Below are positions 8,376 to 17,562 of a stretch of DNA of 64,000 bases, in pieces (position 1 is the stretch's first letter; each line of letters starts with the position of its first letter). Source of the stretch: Terriglobia bacterium (GTDB taxonomy: Bacteria; Acidobacteriota; Terriglobia; Terriglobales; Acidobacteriaceae); assembly GCA_021324365.1 (NCBI GenBank), contig JAJPJE010000046.1, positions 1 to 64,000 on the forward strand, read 5' to 3'. The notes under the pieces are model-generated. The model was not told the origin of the DNA. It worked only from the letters and a program-made list of their open reading frames with translations, and did not search any database. A program made the position numbers and the translations under genes.

Positions 8376-9349
8376 GTACTCTGTCATGGGTGATTGGTCG
8401 TGGTGGATTGCTAGGCTCGAGCGTGGAGCGGGCGATAAGCACTTCAACCTTTCGTCCTGACGAACTAATTGCGTGGCAAGATCGAACGCGTCTGCACGAT
8501 CAAATCGTAAGCACCGTGGCCGCCTTCCGTATGCGGTTGGAGAGCAATCAATTTAGCGACTGCAGTGTTTACTGGTGTGCAGGAGCTGGAGTCATCGGCA
8601 CTTCGACAGAAGATCTCGCAGCTGAAACAGCCGCTCTTCGTTTCTTCCTCGACCAACTCGGCTATGCGCTCGAGTGTCTTCCGGAGATCTCTGCCCGAGT
8701 TTTTCTTGCCAGCAGTGCCGGAGGCGTTCACGGCGGCAGCTCCGATCGTCCGATCACGGAAACAACTCCTCCGAATCCCATGTCGCCTTACGGGTGGGCC
8801 AAACTCGAGCAGGAAAATGTTCTCCGCGATTGGGTGCATGCCCACCCACACGTTTCCACACTGATTGGACGCCTATCCAACCTATACGGTCCTGGCCAGC
8901 GCCTGGACAAGCCGCAAGGACTGATTTCTCACATGAGCAGATGTGTATTGTTCAATGTGCCGGTTCGAATCTACGTCTCACTGGATACGATCCGGGATTA
9001 TTTGTATGCAGAAGACGCGGGAACGCTCATTGCTGCGGGAATGCGGCGACTGTGCCCAGTCGGAAGCGACGCACCGCAACATCTCATCAAGCTGTACGCT
9101 TCCGAAAAGGAAACCACGATTGCGGCTCTCATCGGGCTGTTTCGCGATATCGCCAAACGCCATCTTCGGCTGGTAAACGTTCGCAGTCCCGCAGGTGCAC
9201 AGCAACCTGCCAAATTGCACTTCCGCTCAGCAATCTGGACAGATCAGCGCTTCCTACTCCGAACGGAACTGCTCGACGGAATTCATCGCGTATACCAGCA
9301 CCAATTGATGCTGCTGCAGGCCGGTCGATTGCCCAAGCCGATAAGTTGA
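8372..9349 (+). CDS. NAD(P)-dependent epimerase/dehydratase family protein
   Basis: An extended short-chain dehydrogenase of 325 residues. The N-terminal Rossmann glycine motif is GRGGLLGSS (residues 9-17) and the catalytic YxxxK is in SPYGWAKLEQ. The SSAGG stretch before it supplies the serine. It probably modifies a nucleotide sugar (4-epimerase or 4,6-dehydratase type). It is translationally coupled to the upstream glycosyltransferase, and no other sugar gene is nearby, so the pathway is unknown. Confidence 0.8.
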   Translation: MSTLSWVIGRGGLLGSSVERAISTSTFRPDELIAWQDRTRLHDQIVSTVAAFRMRLESNQFSDCSVYWCAGAGVIGTSTEDLAAETAALRFFLDQLGYALECLPEISARVFLASSAGGVHGGSSDRPITETTPPNPMSPYGWAKLEQENVLRDWVHAHPHVSTLIGRLSNLYGPGQRLDKPQGLISHMSRCVLFNVPVRIYVSLDTIRDYLYAEDAGTLIAAGMRRLCPVGSDAPQHLIKLYASEKETTIAALIGLFRDIAKRHLRLVNVRSPAGAQQPAKLHFRSAIWTDQRFLLRTELLDGIHRVYQHQLMLLQAGRLPKPIS

Positions 9350-9373
9350 TTCTTTCGCGCGAACGCGCCAGTG

Positions 9374-9649
9374 CTATATGTCCACCCGCTGCTCCCGATG
9401 CCGGGTCAGGTACCAGCAAGGCGAAAACCCCATGTGCGGAAATAATGCGTGAACGCAGGTCTGAGTTTCGGCCTGTTGTGGGAACATGTATTCGGTTTTG
9501 TTCGCTTTTTCCTTAACCGCGTAGTACACGTCAACTTGAACAGTGCCGAATGCATTCTGATTCCGCCATGCGCGGTACTGAATCTGCGCATAGTCAATCA
9601 CGTACGCGAGTGCTGCGACGGCACACACCGCTAACACAATGTTCCGCAA
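9374..9649 (-). CDS. small membrane-anchored hypothetical protein
   Basis: 91 residues starting at the TTG at 9649, with AGGAG 12 bases upstream. Residues 3-20 form one hydrophobic N-terminal anchor or uncleaved signal. A soluble part follows with two cysteines (in TCVHALFP and SPCWYLTRH), which would allow a disulfide if it faces the periplasm. I do not recognise the family. It lies 24 bases from the convergent epimerase gene and downstream of htrA, separated from that gene by a terminator. Confidence 0.6.
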   Translation of the reverse strand: MRNIVLAVCAVAALAYVIDYAQIQYRAWRNQNAFGTVQVDVYYAVKEKANKTEYMFPQQAETQTCVHALFPHMGFSPCWYLTRHREQRVDI

Positions 9650-9707
9650 AACTTTCAGACGCTCTCCTGTACCAGTGCGATTCTACAACTGCTGCTGCCT
9701 TCTATTC

Positions 9708-9747
9708 CCAAACAAAAGCCCTTTGCACTCTCACGAGCACAAAGGGC
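9708..9747 (-). terminator. intrinsic terminator of the htrA-like gene
   Basis: An eight-base stem CAAAGGGC/GCCCTTTG (9740-9747 with 9718-9725), a 14-base loop, then TTTTGTTT on the minus strand. It sits about 20 bases after the protease stop codon. Confidence 0.75.
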
Positions 9748-9767
9748 CTGATTTTCAGTTACTCTAA

Positions 9768-11309
9768 TCAGCCTTGCGATTTCTCTGAAGGCGCATGCAG
9801 AACTCGGAAGCTGTTGCCGCCATTCGACCACACCAGCACCAGCGCATCCTGACCTTGTGGTACCGAAGAGAGCGCCTGCTGCACGTCCGCCGCAGTCTTC
9901 GTGTCTTTATGGTTGACCTGCAGGATCACGTCTCCGCGCTGCAGTCCGGCATCATCGGCGGAGCTTCCCGGAACCACCTTGCCGACTACCGCTCCCTTTA
10001 CATCGCTGGGCGCCTGGATCTCCTGGCGGATGTCCGGAGTCATGTCCTCCAGTCCCAGTCCCCAACGAGCCTTTCCGTGATTCTCTGCCGAAGCGGTAAT
10101 CACGCCACCGTGGCTACCCATCGCTTCGAGCGTAACCGGCAGCGTCATCTGCTTGCCGTCGCGCAAAACGGTGAGTTCCACTTTCGTTCCTGGCTGTTTC
10201 TCGCCGATCAGGATCTGCAGGTGGCTGGCATCATTCACCGGCTTTCCATCCACGGCTGTGATCACATCGCCGATCTTGAGTCCGGCTTTTGCTCCCGGCG
10301 AATCCGTCTCCACTTGCGTGATCACGGCGCCGTTGTTGCTCTTCATGTCGAAAAACCTCGAGTTTTCCGGCGTGATGTCCGTGATGCCAATTCCCATGTA
10401 CGCATGCTCAACCTTGCCCGTGCGAATCAGGCTGTCAACAACCGGTTTGGCAATCTGCGATGGGATCGCAAATCCCATCCCCGAGAATGCGCCGGACGGG
10501 GAGATCAGAAATGTGTTGATTCCCACCACTTCTCCGCGCGAATCTACGAGCGCTCCTCCAGAATTGCCCTGGTTGATCGCGGCATCGGTCTGAATAAATC
10601 CACCAGGCCTGCGCGGATCCGAGCTATCAGGATTCGCCCGGTTCAATCCACTCACGATTCCGCGGGTCACTGTAAACCGAAAACCGAACGGATTACCGAA
10701 CGCCAGCACCGTCTGTCCCGGACGCAGTGCCGTGGAATCGCCCCATGGGACGCTCGGGAAATCGTTCCCGTTGATCTTGATTACCGCCAAGTCGGTCAGC
10801 GGGTCGCGCCCGATCAGTTTGGCCGTGTAGGTTTGCCGGTTGTTCATGGTAACGCGAATTTCTGTCGCGCCTTCCACTACGTGGTTGTTGGTGACGATGT
10901 ATCCATCGGGTGAAATCAGAATTCCGCTACCGATGCCATGTTCGATCTGCTGGCGTGGCTGCATCTGTTGCATCGGAGGCATCTGGTCGCCGAAGAACCG
11001 CTGGAAAAACTGCTCCGCGTCACCGTCATCGCCACTCAGTTGCGATGCCTTCACCTTCGAGGTGACCGCTACGTTCACGATCGCGGGCGTAACCCGTGCC
11101 GCAACCGTTTCCATCGCATGATCCAGCGCCGTTAGTGCGCTGACGCTATCCGGATCGAGTGGTGCCGCTGCTGGTGCTGCAACCGCTGCATGCGCTGCTG
11201 CCGGCCTCACTATTTCGTACGTGCCGAACGAAACTACGCTCGCAATAGCCAGCGCCGATACCAGCACCCGCCGTGATGCTTTTGCTTTCAATTCATTGAC
11301 GTATTTCAT
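9768..11309 (-). CDS. Do/HtrA (DegP-like) periplasmic serine protease
   Basis: A 513-residue envelope protease and chaperone for misfolded proteins. Residues 13-41 are a signal or anchor. The trypsin-like domain has the full triad: His143 (TNNHVVEG), Asp173 (LTDLAV) and Ser250 (QGNSGGAL). Two PDZ domains follow (about 300-385 and 415-505), as in DegP/DegQ. A glutamine/methionine-rich stretch (about 111-122) lies in the LA-loop region before the catalytic His. The gene is monocistronic, with its own terminator. It could be called degP, degQ or mucD; the exact orthologue cannot be fixed by eye. Confidence 0.93.
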   Translation of the reverse strand: MKYVNELKAKASRRVLVSALAIASVVSFGTYEIVRPAAAHAAVAAPAAAPLDPDSVSALTALDHAMETVAARVTPAIVNVAVTSKVKASQLSGDDGDAEQFFQRFFGDQMPPMQQMQPRQQIEHGIGSGILISPDGYIVTNNHVVEGATEIRVTMNNRQTYTAKLIGRDPLTDLAVIKINGNDFPSVPWGDSTALRPGQTVLAFGNPFGFRFTVTRGIVSGLNRANPDSSDPRRPGGFIQTDAAINQGNSGGALVDSRGEVVGINTFLISPSGAFSGMGFAIPSQIAKPVVDSLIRTGKVEHAYMGIGITDITPENSRFFDMKSNNGAVITQVETDSPGAKAGLKIGDVITAVDGKPVNDASHLQILIGEKQPGTKVELTVLRDGKQMTLPVTLEAMGSHGGVITASAENHGKARWGLGLEDMTPDIRQEIQAPSDVKGAVVGKVVPGSSADDAGLQRGDVILQVNHKDTKTAADVQQALSSVPQGQDALVLVWSNGGNSFRVLHAPSEKSQG

Positions 11310-11376
11310 TTCTCATTCTGCTCCTATTTAATTAGTTGATGTTGGCAAACCCTTTCTCTTTGTTGCCTTCAAACTC

Positions 11377-12735
11377 CTAGATTTTTCGGGATCCCTCAGG
11401 CTTGCTCTGCTGAGGCGTTGGATAGAACACCGCCAGCCGCACGGTGCGCACGATCCACAACTGGCTTGCACCGTCCGGCGTACCACTCTCAACAAGCAGG
11501 GTGGTTGTTAACAGAACCGGAACTGCATGCATCTGCCGGGCGCTGGCTATCATGACCTTCGCTCTGCGTTGGTCAGTTCGTTTCGCGAAGGCATCTACTG
11601 TTCGCTTCGAGTCCCTCTGCAACGGCTTCGGGACTCTCACCATCGCGCTCTTCAATGCAGGTTTAAGCCCTGCCTGCATTGCGCGCGGCCGCCGGACTGT
11701 CATCAGGGCCGGGACCAATCTCGGCGCAAACTGCTGTACGCTCGCGAGGTCAGAAGCTTCTGCCCCTGCGGGTGCCCAGCTATCTCGAAACGTAACCAGC
11801 TCTGGCGCCTGCACCAATACGGCGGAACACGACAGCACTCCTACCAGACTCACAGCAACCGCCCACGGACGCGCCGATCGGCGCTCCTCTGCCCGAAGCA
11901 ACTTTTCCACCCGAAGCGATGTCTGTCGCATCCGGCTGACTGCAGCCTGAACCAGGGCGACGGTCCTTCGCAGAACGCTGCGTTCAGCCAAGCTTGCAAG
12001 GCATTGAGCGTAAGCACGGGCGTCGGAGGTCTGGGCCACGACGGCTTCGTCGCAGGCCATCTCACGTTCCAGCGAAAGCCTTTTCTCGAGCCACCAAACT
12101 GCCGGATGAAAGAACAACAGCGCACCCACAATCTTCTGCAGCAGGTTTGTCCAATCGTCGTAGCGCAACAGGTGCGTGCTCTCATGCAGCAGGAGTTGTT
12201 TCAGCTGGTCAGGCGGAAGTTGCCTGAGCAGATCGGCAGGAAAAACCACCGCAGGACGCACGAAGCCAATCGCCATGGGAACGCGCACCTGATCGGATGC
12301 GCGCAGCGTGAATTTCCTCTGCTGGCATGCGCGCTCGATCACCTCGCGTACAGTCGGATCCAAGGTGCCATTCTCCACTGGCACACTGTTTGAGCGTAGC
12401 TTTTGAATGTGCAGGGCACCGCGAATCACTATGCCGAGTCCAACACTCGCGAAAGCAGCCCAGCTAAACAACAGATAGGTTGCAAGTCCACCGGGCAACA
12501 CGATCAATCCATGCACTGCCGAACCCGGCTCAACTCCCCGGAGGCGTTGCAGCACGCCCTGAGCCACCGGCATGAGCGCGATTGCCGTCAGAGCGCCAAA
12601 CCACAGTCCAAAACGCAGTCCTGCCCTGCCAATGGGCAATACTCTGGAAAGCAACCAGGCCACAAGTGCGATGGCTAAACCCAACGCAAGGCTGCTGATA
12701 ATTGCTTCCGCGAGTTTTTGTGCGATGGCTTCCAT
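11377..12735 (-). CDS. M56 family membrane metallopeptidase (BlaR1/MecR1-like)
   Basis: The membrane sensor partner of BlaI repressors. In the known systems it senses an envelope signal and triggers cleavage of the repressor. Four hydrophobic segments lie within residues 1-215. The zinc site HESTH is at 184-188 and the second ligand region EREMACDE at 223-230. The C-terminal part (about 230-452) has one further membrane segment and a basic tail, but no penicillin-binding sensor domain, so the inducer need not be a beta-lactam. It lies 11 bases after the BlaI gene in the same direction. Confidence 0.88.
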   Translation of the reverse strand: MEAIAQKLAEAIISSLALGLAIALVAWLLSRVLPIGRAGLRFGLWFGALTAIALMPVAQGVLQRLRGVEPGSAVHGLIVLPGGLATYLLFSWAAFASVGLGIVIRGALHIQKLRSNSVPVENGTLDPTVREVIERACQQRKFTLRASDQVRVPMAIGFVRPAVVFPADLLRQLPPDQLKQLLLHESTHLLRYDDWTNLLQKIVGALLFFHPAVWWLEKRLSLEREMACDEAVVAQTSDARAYAQCLASLAERSVLRRTVALVQAAVSRMRQTSLRVEKLLRAEERRSARPWAVAVSLVGVLSCSAVLVQAPELVTFRDSWAPAGAEASDLASVQQFAPRLVPALMTVRRPRAMQAGLKPALKSAMVRVPKPLQRDSKRTVDAFAKRTDQRRAKVMIASARQMHAVPVLLTTTLLVESGTPDGASQLWIVRTVRLAVFYPTPQQSKPEGSRKI

Positions 12736-12746
12736 AACGTCCCAGG

Positions 12747-13124
12747 TCAGCTCTTCTGTTTCAAAAGTTCGCGCAAGCGCATCAATTCCTTGTCGTCGAT
12801 GCTTTCGTCCTCAATAAGGTTCAACACCAGCAATTCATGGGAGTTCTTAAAGAACCGGTTCACCAGATGTTTCACTTCGAATCGAGAGGCTTCCTTGCGG
12901 CCAATAACCGGAGCATACACATGGGCACGTCCATCTTTCCCGTGCTTGACGTATCCTTTCCGCTCCAGCACCCGAATGGTTGTAAGTACGGAGTTGTACG
13001 CCAACGGTGGATTCTCCTCCAGAGCATCCAGTACTTGCTGCACTGTGGCCGCACCCTTTTCCCACAGGACGTTCATCAAGCGGAGTTCAGCTTCGGTCAG
13101 GGTCGCGGACGTCTTCGGCGGCAC
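12747..13124 (-). CDS. BlaI/MecI/CopY family transcriptional repressor
   Basis: 125 residues. It has an N-terminal winged helix (LTEAELRLMNVLWEKGAATVQ, recognition helix near LAYNSVLTTIRVLERKGYV) and a C-terminal dimerisation helix. It starts with GTG at 13124 behind AAAAGGAG. With the downstream M56 gene it forms the usual repressor-protease operon, expected to repress itself through a dyad in the AT-rich stretch at about 13170-13215. Targets outside the operon are unknown; the beta-barrel gene on the far side is a candidate only by position. Confidence 0.9.
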   Translation of the reverse strand: MPPKTSATLTEAELRLMNVLWEKGAATVQQVLDALEENPPLAYNSVLTTIRVLERKGYVKHGKDGRAHVYAPVIGRKEASRFEVKHLVNRFFKNSHELLVLNLIEDESIDDKELMRLRELLKQKS

Positions 13125-13423
13125 AGCGTTTTCTCCTTTTCTTCAAACTATCGATTTAGACGAGGCTCCTTGGAAATAGTAACTAATTTTTTAAGATTTT
13201 TTCTACTACTTACTGCGTCTTCGTAACAAATTGACATAGTGGCATTTAGCTCTTGCTGTTCTATTCGCGAGGTCAGTGCAGTGGAGTTCTCACCCTCACC
13301 GAAGCTGATTCACAGTCGTTTTCCACTGGTTCTCTGGGCAGTTACATTGCGGCTACCACAAATTGGACACTTTCTTTAGCTGCGCCTTATCCTGAGTTGC
13401 ACTAAATCTCAAAAGGCGGATAC
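13125..13423 (+). promoter_or_regulatory. divergent control region between blaI-like gene and beta-barrel gene
   Basis: 299 bases without a gene. The blaI-proximal part is AT-rich and holds a small dyad TAGTAACTA (about 13177-13185) and a second TAGTA-type half site in TCTACTACTTACTG (about 13201-13214). It could be the BlaI operator, although the classical TACA/TGTA core is absent. The right end has AAGGCGGA before the ATG at 13424. Confidence 0.35.
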
Positions 13424-14029
13424 ATGAAACACTGGATCGTCGTGCTGCTTCTCTGCTCCTGCAGCGCAGTGGCTGTGGCTCAGGCGCAGAAAGCACCTCC
13501 CAAGTGGGACTTATATCTCGGATACAGCCTGACCCACATGAACGCAGGCAGCATTGCTTCTTCTTTCAACGAACAAGGCGGCGGGATTCAATACCAATAC
13601 CACTTTGGAAAGCACCTCGGCCTCGTGGGTGATCTCAGCGCCGGCCACATCGGCAACATTCATAATCAATTCATTGATCAGACGACCTACAGCCTGATGG
13701 GAGGCCCTCGCTATAACTTTTTCTTTCTGAAGGGCAATCAAATCGTTTACGTCGAAGGCTTGGCAGGTGAAACACGCGAAGCGAGCCACATTTCTGTCCC
13801 GGGCACAATCCCCATCGCTGTATACGTCAATAGACAATGGGCGGTTTCGGCCTTTGTAGGCGGAGGCACCGAGTTCAAACTTTCTCCTCGGATTTGGTTT
13901 CGTCCAGCCGAATTCGGCTACTACATGACGCGCTTCCCTGCATTCGCGGTTCCTGGCCTCGGGACTTGGAACAGCAACACAACCCAGAATAACTATCGTT
14001 TTTCGCTCGGCTTTAGATTTGCAATCTGA
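13424..14029 (+). CDS. outer-membrane beta-barrel protein
   Basis: A 201-residue exported protein. Residues 1-21 are a clear signal peptide (hydrophobic core, cleavage near AVAQAQ). The mature part alternates aromatic and polar strands (WDLYLGYSLTHM, YSLMGGPRYNFFF) and ends in RFSLGFRFAI. That suggests an eight-stranded OmpA/Opa-like barrel with a C-terminal beta signal. A good ribosome site (AAGGCGGA) precedes the ATG. Its function is unknown. It is divergent from the blaI-like operon. Confidence 0.7.
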   Translation: MKHWIVVLLLCSCSAVAVAQAQKAPPKWDLYLGYSLTHMNAGSIASSFNEQGGGIQYQYHFGKHLGLVGDLSAGHIGNIHNQFIDQTTYSLMGGPRYNFFFLKGNQIVYVEGLAGETREASHISVPGTIPIAVYVNRQWAVSAFVGGGTEFKLSPRIWFRPAEFGYYMTRFPAFAVPGLGTWNSNTTQNNYRFSLGFRFAI

Positions 14030-14116
14030 AACCTGTTGCTGTTATTGGAAAAGGCCGCGGCTTCACAATCCGCGCTTGAGTGTTGGTGACGTTAACTAGG
14101 ATTCGGCAAACAAGGT

Positions 14117-15562
14117 TCACTTACTGTCTTTACCATCCACCGCCTGAATCAACTTCTGTGCGGTGCCGTCGTCGAAGCTTTCGGTAATCACCAGCAGACC
14201 ATCTTTTTCGCTTGCGATCACCGTCCCTTCATTCGTCCCGAATTTCTGGAACCCCTGGCCGGGTTCGCGTGTCGACGTCACCGCCGAATACCGCTTGGGC
14301 AGATAACTGAGATACGTTTTCGCGAACTGTTGCGCCTGCTCTACTGTGGCCCACTTGGTGACGAATACCAGACTCGTATCGGAGGTCTTCGGATCTTTGG
14401 TGCCATGCTTTGTGGCAGCGTAGTAGTAACCGCCGCGCCAGCCGGTACCGAGCTTTTCTGCATCGTCGTGCTTCATGCCGTATTGCTGGCCCATAATCAT
14501 GACGTCGAATTCGCCAATGGAGCCCACATCGTAGCGGTCCCACTCGTGCCCGAGCAGGCTCTTGAAATCAGGAATGACCAGAGGCGGCAATTTCTCTCCG
14601 GCTAGATAGGTTTCCGGCTGCATAATTTCGCGGGTATTCTGCGGCGGATTACGGAATACGTCGGCGTACGCTTTTTCCTTGCCGCCTTTTCTTAGCAGGG
14701 TAACCGTGAAATCCATTCCGTAGGTGTAGGGAAAAATCAGTGCCTGCTGGAGGTAAAGCGGAGCCTTGTCGTATACCGGCGATCCGCCCCCACTCGACAT
14801 GCCGATTTCCGTTGCTTTCACCATCAGCGGAGAGGTCAAAACCGACTGCCCAGTCGGTGCCAGCATGTAATCCAACATCGCCGTCATCGCCTGCCCTTCG
14901 AGAATCGCCTCGCGCGCGGCCACCTGTTCGTCAGACTGGACTTCGTCTTGTACTTTTTTGTCTCCAGCCAGCCCGTTCTTTGACCACTTCTCCAGCTTAA
15001 AATTCTGATCCTGCAGCGCGTGCGTCAGCTCGTGAGCCAGCACCGGCTTTTGCTGATCTGGATCAATCCAGTTCAAAAGATAGACAGTCTTGTTATCGGA
15101 GTTGTAGTACCCGGCGACCTGCTCGCGGAGCAGTTCCAGCATGAAGCCCTCGAGGTAAAAATCGCGCGGCACCAGCCCGAATTTCTTCAAAACGATTTCT
15201 GACCGCTTGAGTCTTTGCGCTTCCTCGTCTTTCTGGAATCGCTCGACGAAAAATTTCTCCACATTGTCACGATCCGTGAACTGCCGTTTGACGTCGTGCT
15301 TAATGGGCAGGCCCGTGTCTGCGCTCTGGATCTTCAGAATGGCATCAACTGAGTCAAGGAGCTCCTTCTCCTCGGCCTTGGTGAGCTGGTGCTCCGGCTG
15401 GACCTGCGAGTCTGCTGCTTGAGACTGTGATTGCGACGGGGCCGGCTTTTGTTCCGGCGGTGGGGACTGCGTGGGCCCCTGCGCCGTAACGGACTGGCGC
15501 CCTGCCTGCCCCCATCCGAGCAGCGCTGTTAAGAGTAATAAGACAAACGAAATCTTCTTCAA
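14117..15562 (-). CDS. secreted HExxH-containing putative metalloprotease
   Basis: About 481 residues if started at the TTG at 15562, which gives a textbook signal peptide (MKKISFVLLLLTALLGWG). An upstream start at 15610 would place 16 residues before it. A proline/glutamine-rich linker follows. The central motif LAHELTHALQDQNF contains HExxH, and the region before it (DNKTVYLLNW) resembles the strand preceding the active site of gluzincins. No named family is certain. The remaining 300 residues look globular and periplasmic. It converges with the beta-barrel gene and is divergent from a TPR gene. Confidence 0.68.
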   Translation of the reverse strand: MKKISFVLLLLTALLGWGQAGRQSVTAQGPTQSPPPEQKPAPSQSQSQAADSQVQPEHQLTKAEEKELLDSVDAILKIQSADTGLPIKHDVKRQFTDRDNVEKFFVERFQKDEEAQRLKRSEIVLKKFGLVPRDFYLEGFMLELLREQVAGYYNSDNKTVYLLNWIDPDQQKPVLAHELTHALQDQNFKLEKWSKNGLAGDKKVQDEVQSDEQVAAREAILEGQAMTAMLDYMLAPTGQSVLTSPLMVKATEIGMSSGGGSPVYDKAPLYLQQALIFPYTYGMDFTVTLLRKGGKEKAYADVFRNPPQNTREIMQPETYLAGEKLPPLVIPDFKSLLGHEWDRYDVGSIGEFDVMIMGQQYGMKHDDAEKLGTGWRGGYYYAATKHGTKDPKTSDTSLVFVTKWATVEQAQQFAKTYLSYLPKRYSAVTSTREPGQGFQKFGTNEGTVIASEKDGLLVITESFDDGTAQKLIQAVDGKDSK

Positions 15563-15708
15563 TGGAATGCCTGTAACTAATGTAACCCACAGTTTACGGC
15601 AATGTGGCAAATGCCGTTCCAGAGGTACATCTCGTCAGTGAACTGTCGGTTCCTCTTGATTACCTTCGGATTTCCACGGTTTTTAACATTTCAGCTATAT
15701 TCCTGTTC

Positions 15709-16194
15709 ATGAGGGGATCGGACCAACGGGATTATGCGATCGATCTGTTCCGGCAGGCCTATGCGAGCCAGATGAAGGGCGAATATGAGGAGGCACTGCG
15801 GCTTTACGCCCGCTCCATCCAGGCTTTTCCAACCGCCGAGGCTTATACCTTTCGCGGCTGGACTTACTCGTTCATGGGTATCTGGGACAAAGCCATTGCC
15901 GAGTGCCTGAAGGCTATCGACATTGATCCCGACTTCGGCAACCCATATAACGACATCGGCGCTTACCTGATCGAGCAGGGCAAATGCGATGAAGCTCTCC
16001 CATGGTTTGAAAAGGCTCTACGGGCGCCCCGTTACGAGGCCTACTGCTACCCGTGGTTCAACATGGGCCGCATTTGGGAAAAGAAACACGACTGGAAAAA
16101 AGCCCGCTCGTGCTACGAAAAATCTTTGGAGCAGAATCCCAACTACCAGGTCGCGATTACCGCGCTCAAACGACTCAAAGCCATGTGGAACTGA
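15709..16194 (+). CDS. tetratricopeptide repeat protein
   Basis: 161 residues, nearly all TPR. Three to four 34-residue repeats can be seen (GEYEEALRLYARSIQAFP, GIWDKAIAECLKAIDIDP, GKCDEALPWFEKALRAP, HDWKKARSCYEKSLEQNP). It has no signal peptide with the start at 15709; the open frame continues upstream to 15604 but would overlap the start of the divergent peptidase gene. Probably a cytoplasmic protein-protein adaptor. Its stop abuts the hpnE stop in convergent orientation without spare bases. Confidence 0.75.
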   Translation: MRGSDQRDYAIDLFRQAYASQMKGEYEEALRLYARSIQAFPTAEAYTFRGWTYSFMGIWDKAIAECLKAIDIDPDFGNPYNDIGAYLIEQGKCDEALPWFEKALRAPRYEAYCYPWFNMGRIWEKKHDWKKARSCYEKSLEQNPNYQVAITALKRLKAMWN

Positions 16195-17562
16195 TCAGAG
16201 CCAACGCATTAAGCCGCGTGCCTGCAGATCCCGTACAAGAAACTTCTTTCCGGCAATCGCTTCAGCCGCAAGATAGCCTCCGCGAACCGCGCCTTCCATC
16301 GTGGCCGGCCATCCAGTCGCTGTCCAGTCGCCCGCTAGAAAGACTCGTGGCCACACCGATTCAGCTCCCGGACGATATCCATCAACCCCCGGCTTCGGCG
16401 AATACGTTGCGTGCACTTCCTTAATCACGGTGCTCTTCACCAGCTTGGCCTGAGCAACCACCGGAAAGAATTCCGCCAGTTCGCGCATTGCGATGTCGAC
16501 GATCTCCTGCTTCGGTTTCTCGACTAGCGACTTGGACGAACTGACTACCAACTCCAGATAGCTGCCCTCGTCCTTCCGCCCCTGCAGCCGTGACTTGTTG
16601 AACATCCACTGAATGGTTCGATCCAGCAATACCGCGTGATCCAGTTCCGTCACCTTGCGATCGAACCAAAGGTGAATCCCGGTAATGGGCGAACTCTCGA
16701 AATGTGCAAGCATTCCTCGAAGACCCGCGTGGTTCGGTTCCTCTGGCAAAACCTGCTGAAGAGTGTTGAAAGGCAGCGCCAGCACCGCAAGGTCGGCGCA
16801 TACCTCGTTTCCGGCGACGGAAAGCTTCACACCATTATCATCCGCCGTGAACGAATCCACCGATGCCCTGAGCCGGACTTCCCCACCCCGCTCTTCGATG
16901 TATCTCCCTGCTGCGGAATAAAGCTGCGTCAGCGGAACTGTAGGAATCCCCATCCGGCCGGCTTCGCGTGACTTGAGAAACGACTCGCGAAAGACCAACG
17001 CCGCGTAACGCGTTGAAACCCTATCCAAGTCCTCATTGAGCGCACTCACCAACACCACGTTCCAAAAGCGATCGATCGCTCGTTGCGTCTGGCCGTGTCT
17101 GCGTAGCCACTCGAGAAACGGCTTGCCATCATCCGGTACTTCGCCCAGAAGAGACAGCATCGCCCGTGCGACCGCAGTTTTGTCTGCAACCGATAGTGCG
17201 TGAGCTTTCAAAAATGATGGCGATGTATGGAATGGCTCGGGCAGAAATGACGGACCGATTATAGAAATCCGCCCTCCAGGCTCGATAAAGTTGAGTTCCT
17301 CGAACCAGCGGACCTGATCGAGCACACCCGAACGTTGGTAGAGATCCAGCAGATTCGTGCAGCAGCCCAGCAATACATGCTGGCAGTTATCAACCACCTC
17401 CCCAGTCGCCGGGTGCTGATACGAAGAGGCCCGGCCGCCGAGGTACGGACGCCTCTCAAAAAGCTGTACGCGATATCCGGAATCGGCCAGTGCGCAACCG
17501 GCCGCCAACCCCGCCAGTCCTCCACCGGCGATCGCAACCGTACGTTGTAACTGGGCCATCAT
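16195..17562 (-). CDS. hpnE: hydroxysqualene dehydroxylase
   Basis: A FAD-dependent amine-oxidase-fold enzyme of 455 residues that reduces hydroxysqualene to squalene, the third step of the HpnCDE route. The dinucleotide-binding motif is GGGLAGLAAGCAL (residues 13-25), ending in the FER acidic strand and GGRASS. The C terminus has the second FAD motif (VFLAGDWTATGWPATMEGAV). It overlaps hpnD by four bases (ATGA) and is the last gene of the hopanoid operon. Identification rests on both sequence and the hpnC-hpnD-hpnE order. Confidence 0.92.
   Translation of the reverse strand: MMAQLQRTVAIAGGGLAGLAAGCALADSGYRVQLFERRPYLGGRASSYQHPATGEVVDNCQHVLLGCCTNLLDLYQRSGVLDQVRWFEELNFIEPGGRISIIGPSFLPEPFHTSPSFLKAHALSVADKTAVARAMLSLLGEVPDDGKPFLEWLRRHGQTQRAIDRFWNVVLVSALNEDLDRVSTRYAALVFRESFLKSREAGRMGIPTVPLTQLYSAAGRYIEERGGEVRLRASVDSFTADDNGVKLSVAGNEVCADLAVLALPFNTLQQVLPEEPNHAGLRGMLAHFESSPITGIHLWFDRKVTELDHAVLLDRTIQWMFNKSRLQGRKDEGSYLELVVSSSKSLVEKPKQEIVDIAMRELAEFFPVVAQAKLVKSTVIKEVHATYSPKPGVDGYRPGAESVWPRVFLAGDWTATGWPATMEGAVRGGYLAAEAIAGKKFLVRDLQARGLMRWL

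Noticed and set aside
8674-9516. 280-codon plus-strand frame overlapping the epimerase gene
   Set aside because: The other frame has clear SDR motifs; this one is composition-driven shadow without domains.
11527-12393. 288-codon plus-strand frame
   Set aside because: It is antisense to the M56 peptidase, which carries HESTH and four membrane segments.
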